Source of the DNA: Prosthecodimorpha hirschii
GTDB lineage: Bacteria; Pseudomonadota; Alphaproteobacteria; Rhizobiales; Ancalomicrobiaceae
NCBI RefSeq assembly: GCF_001305515.1
Contig: NZ_LJYW01000001.1
Location: 4,882,049 to 4,946,048, forward strand
Length of the DNA: 64,000 nt
Direction of reading: 5' to 3'
Part shown: one piece after another, positions 40,401 to 49,074 of the stretch
Position numbering within the stretch: position 1 is the stretch's first letter
How the letters are laid out: the number at the start of each line of letters is the position of its first letter
The notes under the pieces: model-generated
What the model saw: only the letters and a program-made list of their open reading frames with translations
Databases searched by the model: none
What the model was told of the DNA's origin: nothing
Translations under genes and position numbers: made by a program

Positions 40401-43400
40401 TGGCCACCATCCTGCTTTCCGCCGCCGGGCAGACGCTCGGCGCCTCGCTCGGGCCGGCCGGCGCGATTGCGGGCCGGGCGCTCGGCGCGATCGCCGGCGC
40501 GCTGATCGACCGGGCGCTGATCCGCTCGACGCTGCCCGACATGAAGGGCCCGCGCCTGTCGGATCTGGACATCCAGACCTCGACCGAGGGCAAGGCGATC
40601 CCGCGCGTCTACGGCCGCGTGCGCCTGACCGGCGAGATCGTCTGGGCGACGCGCTACGAGGAGACCTCGACCGAGCAGTCGACCGGCGGCAAGGGCGGGC
40701 CGACGCTGACCACCTACAGCTATTTCGCCAATTTCGCGGTCGCGATCTGCGAGGGGCCGGTGCATCGGATCGGCCGCATCTGGGCCGACGGGATCGAACT
40801 CGACCAGCAGGACTATGCCATCCGGTTCCATTTCGGGGCCGAGGACCAGGCGGCCGATCCGCTGATCCTGGCCCGCCAGCCGGGCGGGGCGCCGGCCTAT
40901 CGCGGCGTGGCGATGGCGGTGTTCGAGCGCATGGCGCTGAAGAAATTCGGCAACCGCATCCCGCAGCTCGCCTTCGAGGTGATCCGGGTGGTCGACCGGC
41001 TGGAGCCGCTGATCCGCGCCGTCACGGTGATCCCGGGCACGACCGAGTTCGGCTACCACACCGCCAGCCTGCTCGGCGGGCTCGGCCCTGCCGGGTGGGT
41101 GCGCGAGAATGCCCATTCGAGCCTCGGCGTCACCGATCTGGAAGCCTCGCTCGACGAATTGCAGGCGCTCTGCCCGAAGCTCGAGACGGTCGCACTGGTG
41201 GTGTCGTGGTTCGGCGACGATCTGCGCGCCGGCCTCTGCCAGGTGCGGCCGGCCGTGGAGGCCCCCGACAAGGGCGGCAACGGGGTCTGGTCGGTCGCCG
41301 GGCTGACGCGGGCCGATGCGCCGGTGGTCAGCCGGGTCGACGGGAAGGCGGCCTTCGGCGGCACGCCGTCGGACGATTCGGTCGTCGCCGCGATCCGGGC
41401 GATCCGGGCGCGCGGGCTCAAGGTCTGCCTCTATCCCTTCCTGACCATGGACATTCCGGCCGGCAACGGATTGCCGGATCCGGCCGGCGCGGCGGAACAG
41501 CCGGCCTATCCGTGGCGCGGGCGGATCACCTGCCATCCCGCCGCCGGCCAGATCGGCAGCCCGGACGGCACGGCGGCCGCGGCCGCCCAGCTCGCGGCCT
41601 TCGTCGGGACGGCGGCGGTCGGCGATTTCGACGCCGACGACGAGGCGGTCGTCTATGACGGGCCGGCGGAATGGTCGTTCCGGCGCATGATCCTGCATTA
41701 TGCGACGCTCGCCGCGATCGCCGGCGGGGTCGACACCTTCCTGATCGGCTCGGAACTGCGCGGCTTGAGCACCGTCCGGTCCGCGCCGGGAACCTATCCG
41801 TTCGTGGCGGCGCTGACCTCGCTGGCAACGGACGTGAAGGCCGTGCTCGGCAGCGCGACGGCGGTCTCCTACGGGGCGGACTGGTCGGAATGGTTCGGCC
41901 ACCAGCCGGCCGACGGGTCCGGCGACGTGCATTTCCATCTCGATCCGTTCTGGGCGAGCCCGGATGTCGATTTCGTCGGCATCGACGCCTATTGGCCGCT
42001 CGCCGACTGGCGCCATGGCGGCGGTCCGGATGCGGACGCCGCCGACACGCCGCACGATCTCGGCCCGCTCGCCGCCGGCTTCGGCGCCGGGGAGGGCTTC
42101 GACTGGTACTATGCCTCGACGGCGGACCGGCTCACCGGCACGCGCACGCCGATTACCGACGGGGCGGCCGGCAAGCCCTGGGTGTTTCGCAGCAAGGACC
42201 TGAAATCCTGGTGGTCGAACCCGCATTTCGACCGCCCCGGCGGGGTCGAGAGCGCCACGCCGACCGCCTGGCTGCCGCAGTCGAAGCCGTTCCGGCTGGT
42301 CGAGACCGGCTGTCCGGCGGTCGATCTCGGCGCCAACCAGCCGAACATGTTCCCGGATGCGAAATCCACCGAGGCCGGGCTGCCGCATTTCTCGCGCGGC
42401 GGCCGCGACGACCTGATCCAGCGCCGCCTGCTGGAGGCGGTGCTGGCGCGCTTCGATCCGGATCATCCCGATTTCGACGCCGCCCACAATCCGCTCTCCG
42501 ATCTCGACGGGCGGCGCATGGTCGATCCCGGCGGCCTGCAGTTCTGGACCTGGGACGCGCGGCCCTTTCCGCAGTTTCCGGCGCTCGCCGGGGTCTGGGC
42601 CGATGCCGCCGCCTGGCCGACCGGCCATTGGCTGACCGGCCGGCTCGGCGGGACCAGTCTGGACGGGCTGATCCGGGCCGTGCTGGCCGATACCGGCTTC
42701 ACGGCGGTTGCCACAAGGGCGGTGCCGGGCCATCTCGACGGCTTCGTGATCGACGACCGGATGGCGCCGCGTCAGGCGCTGGAACCGCTGCTCGCCGCCT
42801 TCCAGGTCGACGCCCACGATGCCGGCACGCATCTGCGCTTCGCCGGCCGGGCGCGGCGGCGCGACGGCAGCCTCGGCCGCGACGACCTGGTCGACCGCGT
42901 CGACCGGCCGCTCGTCGAGCGGTTGCGCGCCGAGGCCGGCGACCTGCCGGGCGGCATCGACGTGACGGTGTCGGATGCCTTGCGCGACTTCCGGCGCACC
43001 ACCGTCGCCTCGCACCGGCTGACCGAGGCGAGCCGGCGCGAGACGCGGGCCGACCTGCCCGTGGTGCTGCCGGTCGACGTGGCGGCCGGGCTGGCGGAAA
43101 CCTGGCTGCAGGATGTCTGGTCCGGCCGGGAAAGCTGCGGCTTCGCGCTCGGTCCGGACCGGATCGCGGTCGAACCGGGCGACATCCTGGCTTTCGATGC
43201 CGGCGACCGGACGATGGATGTGATCGTCGAGCGGATCGAGGATGGCGGCGTCCGGACGATCGAGGCGCGCCGGGTCGACCGCGATCTCTACAGCCCGCAG
43301 CGCAGTTCCGGCCGGCTCGACAATGCCGAGGATGCCGCCGCCTGGGGCGCGCCGACCGTCCATGTGCTGGACATCGCCCATCTGGCGGCCGACGACCGGC

Positions 43401-44305
43401 CGGACCGCGCCTTCATCGCCGCCGCCGTCTCGCCCTGGCCGGGCGCGCTGGCGATCTGGCGCAAGACCGGCGCGGCCAGCTACGCGGCGATCGGCACCAT
43501 CGAGGCGCCGGCGACGATGGGCACGCTCGCCGAGGCGCTGGCGCCCGGGCCGCTCGGGCTGTGGGACGACGGGTCGGGCCTGCTGGTCGATCTCCAGTCC
43601 GGCACGCTTGCCGCCCATGCCGAGGACGAGGTGCTGGCCGGCGCCAATCTGGCGGCGGTGCGCCATGACGGCGGAACCTGGGAAATCCTGCAATTCGCCC
43701 GCGCCGAACTGGTCGCCGCCGGCCGCTACCGGCTGACCCGGCTCCTGCGCGGACAGGGCGGCTCGGAGGATGCCGGGGCGGCGACGGCGCCCGCCGGCAG
43801 CGCCTTCGTGCTGCTCGATGCCCGCGTGGTCGCCTTGCCGACGGGGCGCGACGATGTCGGCGGCACGGTGACGCTGAAGGTCGGCCCCGAGCCGCGCGGC
43901 TATGACGACGCGGCCTATGTCACCGTGACGGCGGCGATCGGCGGACGCGGGCTGACGCCCTGGAGCCCGTGCGGGCTGAAGGCGATGCGCAGCCGCGCCA
44001 CCGGGGATGTGACGCTCTCCTGGATCCGCCGCTCGCGGCTCGCCGGGGCCGATGCCTGGACGGCGGCCGACGTGGCGCTCGGCGAGGAGACCGAGCGCTA
44101 CCGGCTGGAGATCCTGGCCGGTCCGGTCGCGGTCCGGACGATCGAGATCGCGACGCCATCCTTCCTTTGGACCGCCGCCGCCCAGATCGCCGATGTCGGC
44201 GCCACCCCGGTCGCGGTGACGCTGCGCGTCGCCCAGATCGGCACGGCGCTCGGCCCCGGCATTGCCCGACACGCCACCATCCCGATCGAAGAGGGACGCC
44301 CATGA
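40400..44305 (+). CDS. GTA TIM-barrel/megatron hub protein (g15 type)
   Basis: 1301 residues. The N-terminal region has a hydrophobic Gly/Ala stretch (GASLGPAGAIAGRALGAIAG), then the rcc01698-like tail domain with IPRVYGRVRLTGEIVWATRY. A TIM-barrel (glycoside-hydrolase-like) domain at about 410-720 includes VDTFLIGSELRGLSTVRS, VSYGADWSEWFGHQPADGSG and VDFVGIDAYWPLADWR. DUF-type tail and fibronectin-like parts follow to the end. It is the central baseplate spike that reaches the target cell; the size matches RcGTA g15. It overlaps g14 and the DUF2793 gene, so the three are coupled. Confidence 0.95.
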   Translation: MATILLSAAGQTLGASLGPAGAIAGRALGAIAGALIDRALIRSTLPDMKGPRLSDLDIQTSTEGKAIPRVYGRVRLTGEIVWATRYEETSTEQSTGGKGGPTLTTYSYFANFAVAICEGPVHRIGRIWADGIELDQQDYAIRFHFGAEDQAADPLILARQPGGAPAYRGVAMAVFERMALKKFGNRIPQLAFEVIRVVDRLEPLIRAVTVIPGTTEFGYHTASLLGGLGPAGWVRENAHSSLGVTDLEASLDELQALCPKLETVALVVSWFGDDLRAGLCQVRPAVEAPDKGGNGVWSVAGLTRADAPVVSRVDGKAAFGGTPSDDSVVAAIRAIRARGLKVCLYPFLTMDIPAGNGLPDPAGAAEQPAYPWRGRITCHPAAGQIGSPDGTAAAAAQLAAFVGTAAVGDFDADDEAVVYDGPAEWSFRRMILHYATLAAIAGGVDTFLIGSELRGLSTVRSAPGTYPFVAALTSLATDVKAVLGSATAVSYGADWSEWFGHQPADGSGDVHFHLDPFWASPDVDFVGIDAYWPLADWRHGGGPDADAADTPHDLGPLAAGFGAGEGFDWYYASTADRLTGTRTPITDGAAGKPWVFRSKDLKSWWSNPHFDRPGGVESATPTAWLPQSKPFRLVETGCPAVDLGANQPNMFPDAKSTEAGLPHFSRGGRDDLIQRRLLEAVLARFDPDHPDFDAAHNPLSDLDGRRMVDPGGLQFWTWDARPFPQFPALAGVWADAAAWPTGHWLTGRLGGTSLDGLIRAVLADTGFTAVATRAVPGHLDGFVIDDRMAPRQALEPLLAAFQVDAHDAGTHLRFAGRARRRDGSLGRDDLVDRVDRPLVERLRAEAGDLPGGIDVTVSDALRDFRRTTVASHRLTEASRRETRADLPVVLPVDVAAGLAETWLQDVWSGRESCGFALGPDRIAVEPGDILAFDAGDRTMDVIVERIEDGGVRTIEARRVDRDLYSPQRSSGRLDNAEDAAAWGAPTVHVLDIAHLAADDRPDRAFIAAAVSPWPGALAIWRKTGAASYAAIGTIEAPATMGTLAEALAPGPLGLWDDGSGLLVDLQSGTLAAHAEDEVLAGANLAAVRHDGGTWEILQFARAELVAAGRYRLTRLLRGQGGSEDAGAATAPAGSAFVLLDARVVALPTGRDDVGGTVTLKVGPEPRGYDDAAYVTVTAAIGGRGLTPWSPCGLKAMRSRATGDVTLSWIRRSRLAGADAWTAADVALGEETERYRLEILAGPVAVRTIEIATPSFLWTAAAQIADVGATPVAVTLRVAQIGTALGPGIARHATIPIEEGRP

Positions 44306-45435
44306 CCGCGACCGCCCGTCTTGCCCTGCCGCTGATCGAAGCCGGCCAGGCGCAGAAGCACGTCACCCACAACGAGGCCCTGGCCGCGCTCGACCGGCTG
44401 GTGCAGGCGCTGGTCCTCGATCGCGATCTCGCGGCGCCGCCGGCGAGCCCGGCGGAGGGCGCCGGCTACATCGTCGCGGCCAGTCCGACCGGTGCCTGGA
44501 CCGGCCAGGCCGGCCGGATCGCCACCTGGGTCGACGGCGGCTGGACCTTCACGGTGCCGGCCGCGGGCCTGCGCGTCTGGCTCGCCGACGAGGCGCGGCT
44601 CATGGTCTGGACCGGCAGTGCCTGGGTCGACCCGGTTTCCGGCGCGATCGGGGCGATCTCGGCGCTGCAGAACCTGACCCGGCTCGGCATCGGCACCACG
44701 GCGGATGCGACCAATCCGCTCGCCGCCAAGCTCAACACCATGCTGTTCGCCGCGCTGGCGACCGGGGAGGGCGGCACCGGCGACCTGCGCCAGACCGCCT
44801 CCAAGGAGGCCGCCGGCAACACGCTGTCGCTCCTGTTCCAGACCGCCTATTCGGGCCGCGCCGAGCTCGGCCTCGTCGGCAGCGACGATTTCAGCCTGAA
44901 GGTCAGCGCCGACGGGGCGAGCTGGACCGAGGCCCTGAAGCTCGTCGCGGCCTCGGGCGACACCGTCGCCCGCGTGGTGCGGCCGGATGCCGACAATGCC
45001 CGCACGCTCGGCACGGCGAGCGCCCGCTGGTCGCAGATCTACGCCGCGAGCGCGACCATCAACACCTCCGACCGGCGCGAGAAGGTCGACATCGCCGAGG
45101 CCGATCTGGGGCTCGATTTCGTGCGCCGGCTGCGGCCGGTCAGCTACCGCTGGCGCGTCGCCGAGCAGGTCGCCGATCCGGCCGATCCGGCCGCGCCGCC
45201 GGTGCCGCGCGAGGGCCGGCGGCGGCATTTCGGCCTGATCGCCCAGGAGGTCGCGGCCGCGCTCGACGGGCGCGATGCCGCGCTCTGGGTGCGCGACGCC
45301 GAGACCGGGCTGGAAGGGCTGCGCTACGCCGAATTCGTCCCCGTCCTGGTCAAGGCGGTCCAGGACCTCGCCGGCCGGCTCGACCGGCTCGAACAAGGCG
45401 CGCGGCTCGACCAGCCCGCCCAGCCTGCCCTCTGA
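44302..45435 (+). CDS. Tail spike protein: DUF2793 plus C-terminal S74 chaperone domain
   Basis: 377 residues, overlapping the hub gene by 4 nt (ATGA). The N-terminal DUF2793 domain begins LIEAGQAQKHVTHNEALAAL and has TWVDGGWTFTVPAAGLRVWL. The C-terminal third is a Peptidase_S74 intramolecular chaperone: NTSDRREKVDIAEADLGLDF with Ser256 and Lys261 of the self-cleavage dyad, then LRPVSYRWR and RRRHFGLIAQEVAAAL. In phage tail spikes this domain trimerises the fibre and cuts itself off. It probably forms the host-binding appendage of the particle. Confidence 0.93.
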   Translation: MTATARLALPLIEAGQAQKHVTHNEALAALDRLVQALVLDRDLAAPPASPAEGAGYIVAASPTGAWTGQAGRIATWVDGGWTFTVPAAGLRVWLADEARLMVWTGSAWVDPVSGAIGAISALQNLTRLGIGTTADATNPLAAKLNTMLFAALATGEGGTGDLRQTASKEAAGNTLSLLFQTAYSGRAELGLVGSDDFSLKVSADGASWTEALKLVAASGDTVARVVRPDADNARTLGTASARWSQIYAASATINTSDRREKVDIAEADLGLDFVRRLRPVSYRWRVAEQVADPADPAAPPVPREGRRRHFGLIAQEVAAALDGRDAALWVRDAETGLEGLRYAEFVPVLVKAVQDLAGRLDRLEQGARLDQPAQPAL

Positions 45436-45472
45436 TCCCGCCCCCCATTCCTCCCGCCGCAGGACCCTCATC

Positions 45473-46081
45473 ATGCCGACCGAAACCCAGTCCGTCACCG
45501 GACAACGCCTCCTCGTGCGCGCCGACGGGCGCGCCGTCCCGGCCGTCGTCATCGACGCCAACAGCGACCCGCTGCCGACCGTCGGGGGGGCCTCCGAAGC
45601 CCATCTCGGCGAGGTCGGCGGGCGGATCATCCGCGCCGCGCCGGCGAGCCTGCCGGCGACCTCGACCACGGCCTATGCGTCGGGCGACGCGCTCGGTGCC
45701 AAGATGCAGCTGGCAGGCGCGCTGCGGGTCGCCGGAGGCTCGGGCTACCTGCAGGACCTGACCGTCGCGCTGAAGACCGCCGGGCTGACGGCGGCGCTCG
45801 ACGCGATCCTGTTCCGCGCCGACCCGGCCGCCTCGACCGTCACCGACAATGCCGCCGCGGTGGTCGCCGCCGCCGACCTCGACAAGGTCATCGGCGTCGT
45901 CTCGCTGACCCGCATCACCAATCTCGGCGGCGGCACGCTCTACGAGGCCAACCAGCTCGCCCGCTCGATCAAGCTCGCCGGCGGCCAGGACATCTGGCTG
46001 GCGCTCGTCTGGCGCGGCGCCCCGACGCTCGGCTCGGTCGCCGATCTCGCCGCCGTGTCGGCCAACATCGCGGTGGACTGA
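45473..46081 (+). CDS. Tail-associated hypothetical protein
   Basis: 202 residues without a signal peptide. It has VTGQRLLVRADGRAVPAVVI near the N-terminus, DALGAKMQLAGALRVAGGSG, then AAVVAAADLDKVIGVVSLTR and an ending DIWLALVWRGAPTLGSVADL. Similar proteins occur next to tail-fibre genes in prophages of Hyphomicrobiales. It is predicted to be beta-rich and is probably a structural or fibre-linked protein; no function is known. It lies in the tail-spike operon. Confidence 0.8.
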   Translation: MPTETQSVTGQRLLVRADGRAVPAVVIDANSDPLPTVGGASEAHLGEVGGRIIRAAPASLPATSTTAYASGDALGAKMQLAGALRVAGGSGYLQDLTVALKTAGLTAALDAILFRADPAASTVTDNAAAVVAAADLDKVIGVVSLTRITNLGGGTLYEANQLARSIKLAGGQDIWLALVWRGAPTLGSVADLAAVSANIAVD

Positions 46082-46084
46082 GCC

Positions 46085-47314
46085 ATGGGCCTGATGCTGC
46101 CCCCGCGCCGGCTCCTGGCCGGTGCCGCGCCCTGGTGGCGCCGGCCCGAGCACCTGCTCGACGGCGCCGCGCCGGCCTTCTTCGCCGATATCGTCGGCCG
46201 CCGGTGCGTCCTCGGCGGCGCGGCCGTGCCGCTCGCCGCGGTGCTCGGCGTCACCTCCGGCGCCGGCAAGACCTATTGCGATGCCGACGGCAGCCTCAAG
46301 GCCGCCGCCGCCAACGAAGCCCGGATCGACTGGAGCAGCGGCGCGGCCGAACTCCTGCTGGAGGGGGCGGCGACCAACAAGATCACGGCGCGCAAGCACA
46401 ATCCGCTCGACACGTCGAACCTGACCAAGACCGGCGATGCCGCCGCGGTCCTGTCGGTCGTCGACGACAGCGCCGCCCTGGCGGCCGCCGGTCTGTCGGC
46501 GATCTGCACCGCCGGGACGGTCTACAGGCTGGACAATTCCGCCGGCAGCGGCGCGGCCTGGGCCAAGGTCTCCGGCGCGGTCGGCAACGCCAATGCGCAT
46601 TCCTTCGGGGTCTATGCGCGCCGGACGGGAGCGGCCACCTCCGTGTTCCTGACCGGGGGAACCGGCTCGGCCTCCGTCGCCGGCAGCGCCTATGCCTGGA
46701 CCGGGTCGGCCAACGTCATTCCGGCCGGCACCGGCGCGGTGCTGGAGATCGGGGCCAATGCCGGATCGGTGGTCCATTTCATCCTGCCGCAGCTCGTCGA
46801 GGCGGTGTCGCAGGGCTCGATCATCCCGGGCGACACGCTGGCCGCGGTCACCCGCACGACCGACCTCTGCCAGATCGCCGCCGGCGCGGCCGCGGCCATC
46901 CAGGGCGCCTCGGCCGGGATCGCCTGGCGCGGCACCATCCCGGTGGCGCAGTCCGGGCAGCAGATCGTCGGCCTGGGCGACGGCCTCAATCTCATCCGGG
47001 CGACCAATACGCCGAACACCCGCGTGGCGATCTTCAATGCGACGTCGGCGCTGGCGCTCGGGGTCGGCACGGATGTCATTCCCGGCGCGCTCGGCCTGTG
47101 CGCCGGCTGGGGCGCCTCGGGGGCACGGCTCGCCGTCAACGGCACGGCCGCCTCCGCGGCGCAGACGAATGCGTGGCCGACGACGGTCTATCTCGGGGCC
47201 TCGAGCGGACTTTCGGCCGGGCAGGTCCTGCGGCTGCGCCAACTGGTCGGCTGGACGCTGACCGATCAGCCCTCGGCGGCCGGCGCCGCCAGTCAGGCGA
47301 GGCTCGCGGCATGA
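46085..47314 (+). CDS. Putative tail fibre/receptor-binding protein
   Basis: 409 residues. The N-terminal 70 residues include LLDGAAPAFFADIVGRRCVL and GGAAVPLAAVLGVTSGAGKT. The middle and C-terminal parts are Gly/Ala/Ser/Thr-rich, with alternating beta patterns such as HSFGVYARRTGAATSVFLTG and GSVVHFILPQLVEAVSQGS, which suggest a jelly-roll or carbohydrate-binding module. It is followed by a 4-nt overlap (ATGA) with the next gene. A receptor-binding role is inferred from position and composition. Confidence 0.78.
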   Translation: MGLMLPPRRLLAGAAPWWRRPEHLLDGAAPAFFADIVGRRCVLGGAAVPLAAVLGVTSGAGKTYCDADGSLKAAAANEARIDWSSGAAELLLEGAATNKITARKHNPLDTSNLTKTGDAAAVLSVVDDSAALAAAGLSAICTAGTVYRLDNSAGSGAAWAKVSGAVGNANAHSFGVYARRTGAATSVFLTGGTGSASVAGSAYAWTGSANVIPAGTGAVLEIGANAGSVVHFILPQLVEAVSQGSIIPGDTLAAVTRTTDLCQIAAGAAAAIQGASAGIAWRGTIPVAQSGQQIVGLGDGLNLIRATNTPNTRVAIFNATSALALGVGTDVIPGALGLCAGWGASGARLAVNGTAASAAQTNAWPTTVYLGASSGLSAGQVLRLRQLVGWTLTDQPSAAGAASQARLAA

Positions 47315-47658
47315 ACACGATCTTCCTGCGCTTCGCCGACCGGTCCGAAGCCCTGGCCCTGCTCGGCGCGGCCGGCCTGACGGTCGCGCCCGAAACCGAG
47401 ACCGGCACCGAGACTGGGACCGGCCCGGTACTGCCGCCGCTGGTCATGACCGCTTCCGGGCCGGTCTATCCCGATCTCGTCTTCGGCACCGGCATCGTCG
47501 CCCTGCCGACCGGCGCGCTCGACGCCGACGGCCTGCCGATCCTGGCGCCGGCCGAGGGCTGCCACGTCAACCTGCTCGCGCCCGACGGCTGGCCGCTGCC
47601 GGCGCCGCTCGCCGGCAGGGTGGTCGCGCCGGCAAGTCCGGCCTGCGTCTTCGCCTGA
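47311..47658 (+). CDS. Small fibre-associated or accessory protein
   Basis: 115 residues. TIFLRFADRSEALALLGAAG, a Thr/Glu-rich linker (ETETGTETGTGP), then PVYPDLVFGTGIVALPTG, GLPILAPAEGCHVNLLAP and PAPLAGRVVAPASPACVFA. Prophages often carry similar small proteins after the tail-fibre gene, possibly as a chaperone or tip. It is translationally coupled to the fibre gene. No family is assigned with certainty. Confidence 0.75.
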   Translation: MNTIFLRFADRSEALALLGAAGLTVAPETETGTETGTGPVLPPLVMTASGPVYPDLVFGTGIVALPTGALDADGLPILAPAEGCHVNLLAPDGWPLPAPLAGRVVAPASPACVFA

Positions 47659-47747
47659 CCGCCCGAAGCCGACCGCCCGAAGCCGACCGACCCAAGTCGA
47701 CCGACCACCCCCCACCCATCCCGTTCGTCTTCTCCCGGAGGTGTCCC

Positions 47748-48293
47748 ATGACGTCCGCCGCCCCTTGGCATGCCCGGCTCGCCGCCGCGATCGGCCTTGC
47801 CGAAACGCCCGGCCCGGGCTCGACCCCGCGCATCCTCGACATGGCACGCAAGGTCGCGGCCGCGCATCCGCGGCTCGACTGGATCGGCGCCTATTACGAG
47901 GACGACGACATTCCCTGGTGCGGCCTCGCCGTCGCCTGGGCGGTGGTCGAGGCCGGGCTGATGCCGCCGCTGCCGAACCCGCTCGCCGCCCGCAGCTGGG
48001 GCATCTGGGGGCGCCGGCTGGACCGGCCGGTGCCGGGGGCCGTGCTGGTCTTCACCCGCGAGGGCGGCGGCCATGTCGGGCTCTACGAGGGCGAGGACGC
48101 GACCCACTACCACGTCCTCGGCGGCAACCAGGGTAACCGCGTCAGCCGCGCCGCGATCGCCAAGTCCCGCCTGCTCGTCGACGAAGCCGGTCGGCCGATC
48201 GGCATCCGCTGGCCGGACGGCGTCGCCCTCGTCGCCGATGCCGCGCCGGCCGCGCGTCCCGCCGGCCTCGCCGTCTCCACCCAGGAAGCCTGA
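47748..48293 (+). CDS. TIGR02594-type peptidoglycan hydrolase (endolysin)
   Basis: 181 residues with no signal peptide. The catalytic Cys58 is in DDIPWCGLAVAWAVVEAGL, the catalytic His at about 109 in GGGHVGLYEGED, followed by HYHVLGGNQGNRVSRAAI. These define the TIGR02594 family of cell-wall hydrolases found in prophage lysis modules. CGGAGGTG lies 5 nt before the ATG. The 89-bp gap before it contains short CCCGAAGCCGACCG repeats. The product likely reaches the cell wall through the holin encoded next. Confidence 0.9.
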   Translation: MTSAAPWHARLAAAIGLAETPGPGSTPRILDMARKVAAAHPRLDWIGAYYEDDDIPWCGLAVAWAVVEAGLMPPLPNPLAARSWGIWGRRLDRPVPGAVLVFTREGGGHVGLYEGEDATHYHVLGGNQGNRVSRAAIAKSRLLVDEAGRPIGIRWPDGVALVADAAPAARPAGLAVSTQEA

Positions 48294-48301
48294 GGATCGC
48301 C

Positions 48302-48529
48302 ATGACCGAGACCAAGACCCTTCTGCAGTCGCGCACCGTCTGGGGCGCGCTCCTCGCCATCCTGGCCTCGATCGCGGGCCTCGGCGGCTACGCGATCGCG
48401 CCGTCCGACCAGGCCGCCGCGCTCGACCTGATCGGCAGCCTGATCGAGGTGTGGGACCGACTGATCGTGATCGCCGGCGCGGGCCTCGCCATCTGGGGCC
48501 GGGTGCGCGCCACCAAGGCGATCGGGTGA
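48302..48529 (+). CDS. Holin-like small membrane protein
   Basis: 75 residues with two hydrophobic segments (about 14-32, WGALLAILASIAGLGGYAIA, and about 50-66, LIVIAGAGLAIWGRV) and a basic C-terminal end. Size, topology and location 8 nt after the endolysin stop fit a class II holin that permeabilises the inner membrane to release the endolysin. Identification rests on pattern and context. Confidence 0.82.
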   Translation: MTETKTLLQSRTVWGALLAILASIAGLGGYAIAPSDQAAALDLIGSLIEVWDRLIVIAGAGLAIWGRVRATKAIG

Positions 48530-48532
48530 GCC

Positions 48533-48775
48533 ATGGGATGGCTCGCCCTGGCCCGCGCGCTGGTCGCGCTCGCCGCCGCGCTCCTCGCCCGGGCGGGCCG
48601 GCGCGGCGGCGCCGATCCGCTCGCCGAGGACTGCACCCGCCGGATGGAGGAGATGATCCGTGCCGTCGATCTTGCCCGCGCGGTGCGCCGCGCTGCTGTT
48701 CGTTCTCTCGACGATCCCGACCGCCTGCGCGCCGACGACGGAAACCGTCGCGGCGACGGGAACCGTCGCGACTGA
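48533..48775 (+). CDS. Putative inner-membrane spanin subunit (Rz-like)
   Basis: 80 residues: one N-terminal transmembrane segment (LALARALVALAAALLARAG), then a charged helical stretch (EDCTRRMEEMIRAVDLARAV) and a hydrophilic tail rich in Arg/Asp. It starts 3 nt after the holin stop. Another reading frame starts inside it at 48660 and encodes a lipoprotein; this embedded arrangement is the hallmark of Rz/Rz1 spanin pairs. The periplasmic part is short, so confidence is moderate. Confidence 0.65.
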   Translation: MGWLALARALVALAAALLARAGRRGGADPLAEDCTRRMEEMIRAVDLARAVRRAAVRSLDDPDRLRADDGNRRGDGNRRD

Positions 48776-48920
48776 CCGCGCCGCCGACCCGACGCGCCCG
48801 TCGGCGGTCTATTGCCGCCTCGCCGAGCCGATCGCCTGGTCGCAGGCCGACACCGACGAGACCATCCGGGCGATCAAGGCGCACAATGCCGTGGTCGCCG
48901 CGCTGTGCCCGCCGGGATGA
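48660..48920 (+). CDS. Outer-membrane spanin lipoprotein (Rz1-like)
   Basis: 86 residues from GTG, with an excellent GGAGGAG upstream. A signal peptide ends in a lipobox, STIPTAC, so Cys23 would be lipidated. The mature part is short, Thr/Pro-rich, then has YCRLAEPIAWSQADTDETIR and AIKAHNAVVAALC, which resemble small o-spanin-like proteins annotated in rhizobial prophages. The gene begins inside the preceding frame by 116 nt in another phase, as in Rz/Rz1. It likely helps to disrupt the outer membrane in the last step of lysis. Confidence 0.75.
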   Translation: MPSILPARCAALLFVLSTIPTACAPTTETVAATGTVATDRAADPTRPSAVYCRLAEPIAWSQADTDETIRAIKAHNAVVAALCPPG

Positions 48921-49074
48921 CCGGCGGTCGCAGGCCCGCGATCCCGCGTTCGCGCCGGATCGCGGGCTGCGGGCCCGATGCCTCCCGCGGCGCCGGGCGC
49001 TGGCGTCCGGACCGCAGATGCCGTATGGCGGACGTTCATCCCCGGTTCAGTCCCGCCGGACTAGATCTCCGCCC

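Noticed and set aside
40307-44272. Minus-strand open frame of 1321 codons opposite the hub gene
   Set aside because: It mirrors the conserved g15-type gene; low-complexity Arg/Gly/Ala composition and no recognisable motif.
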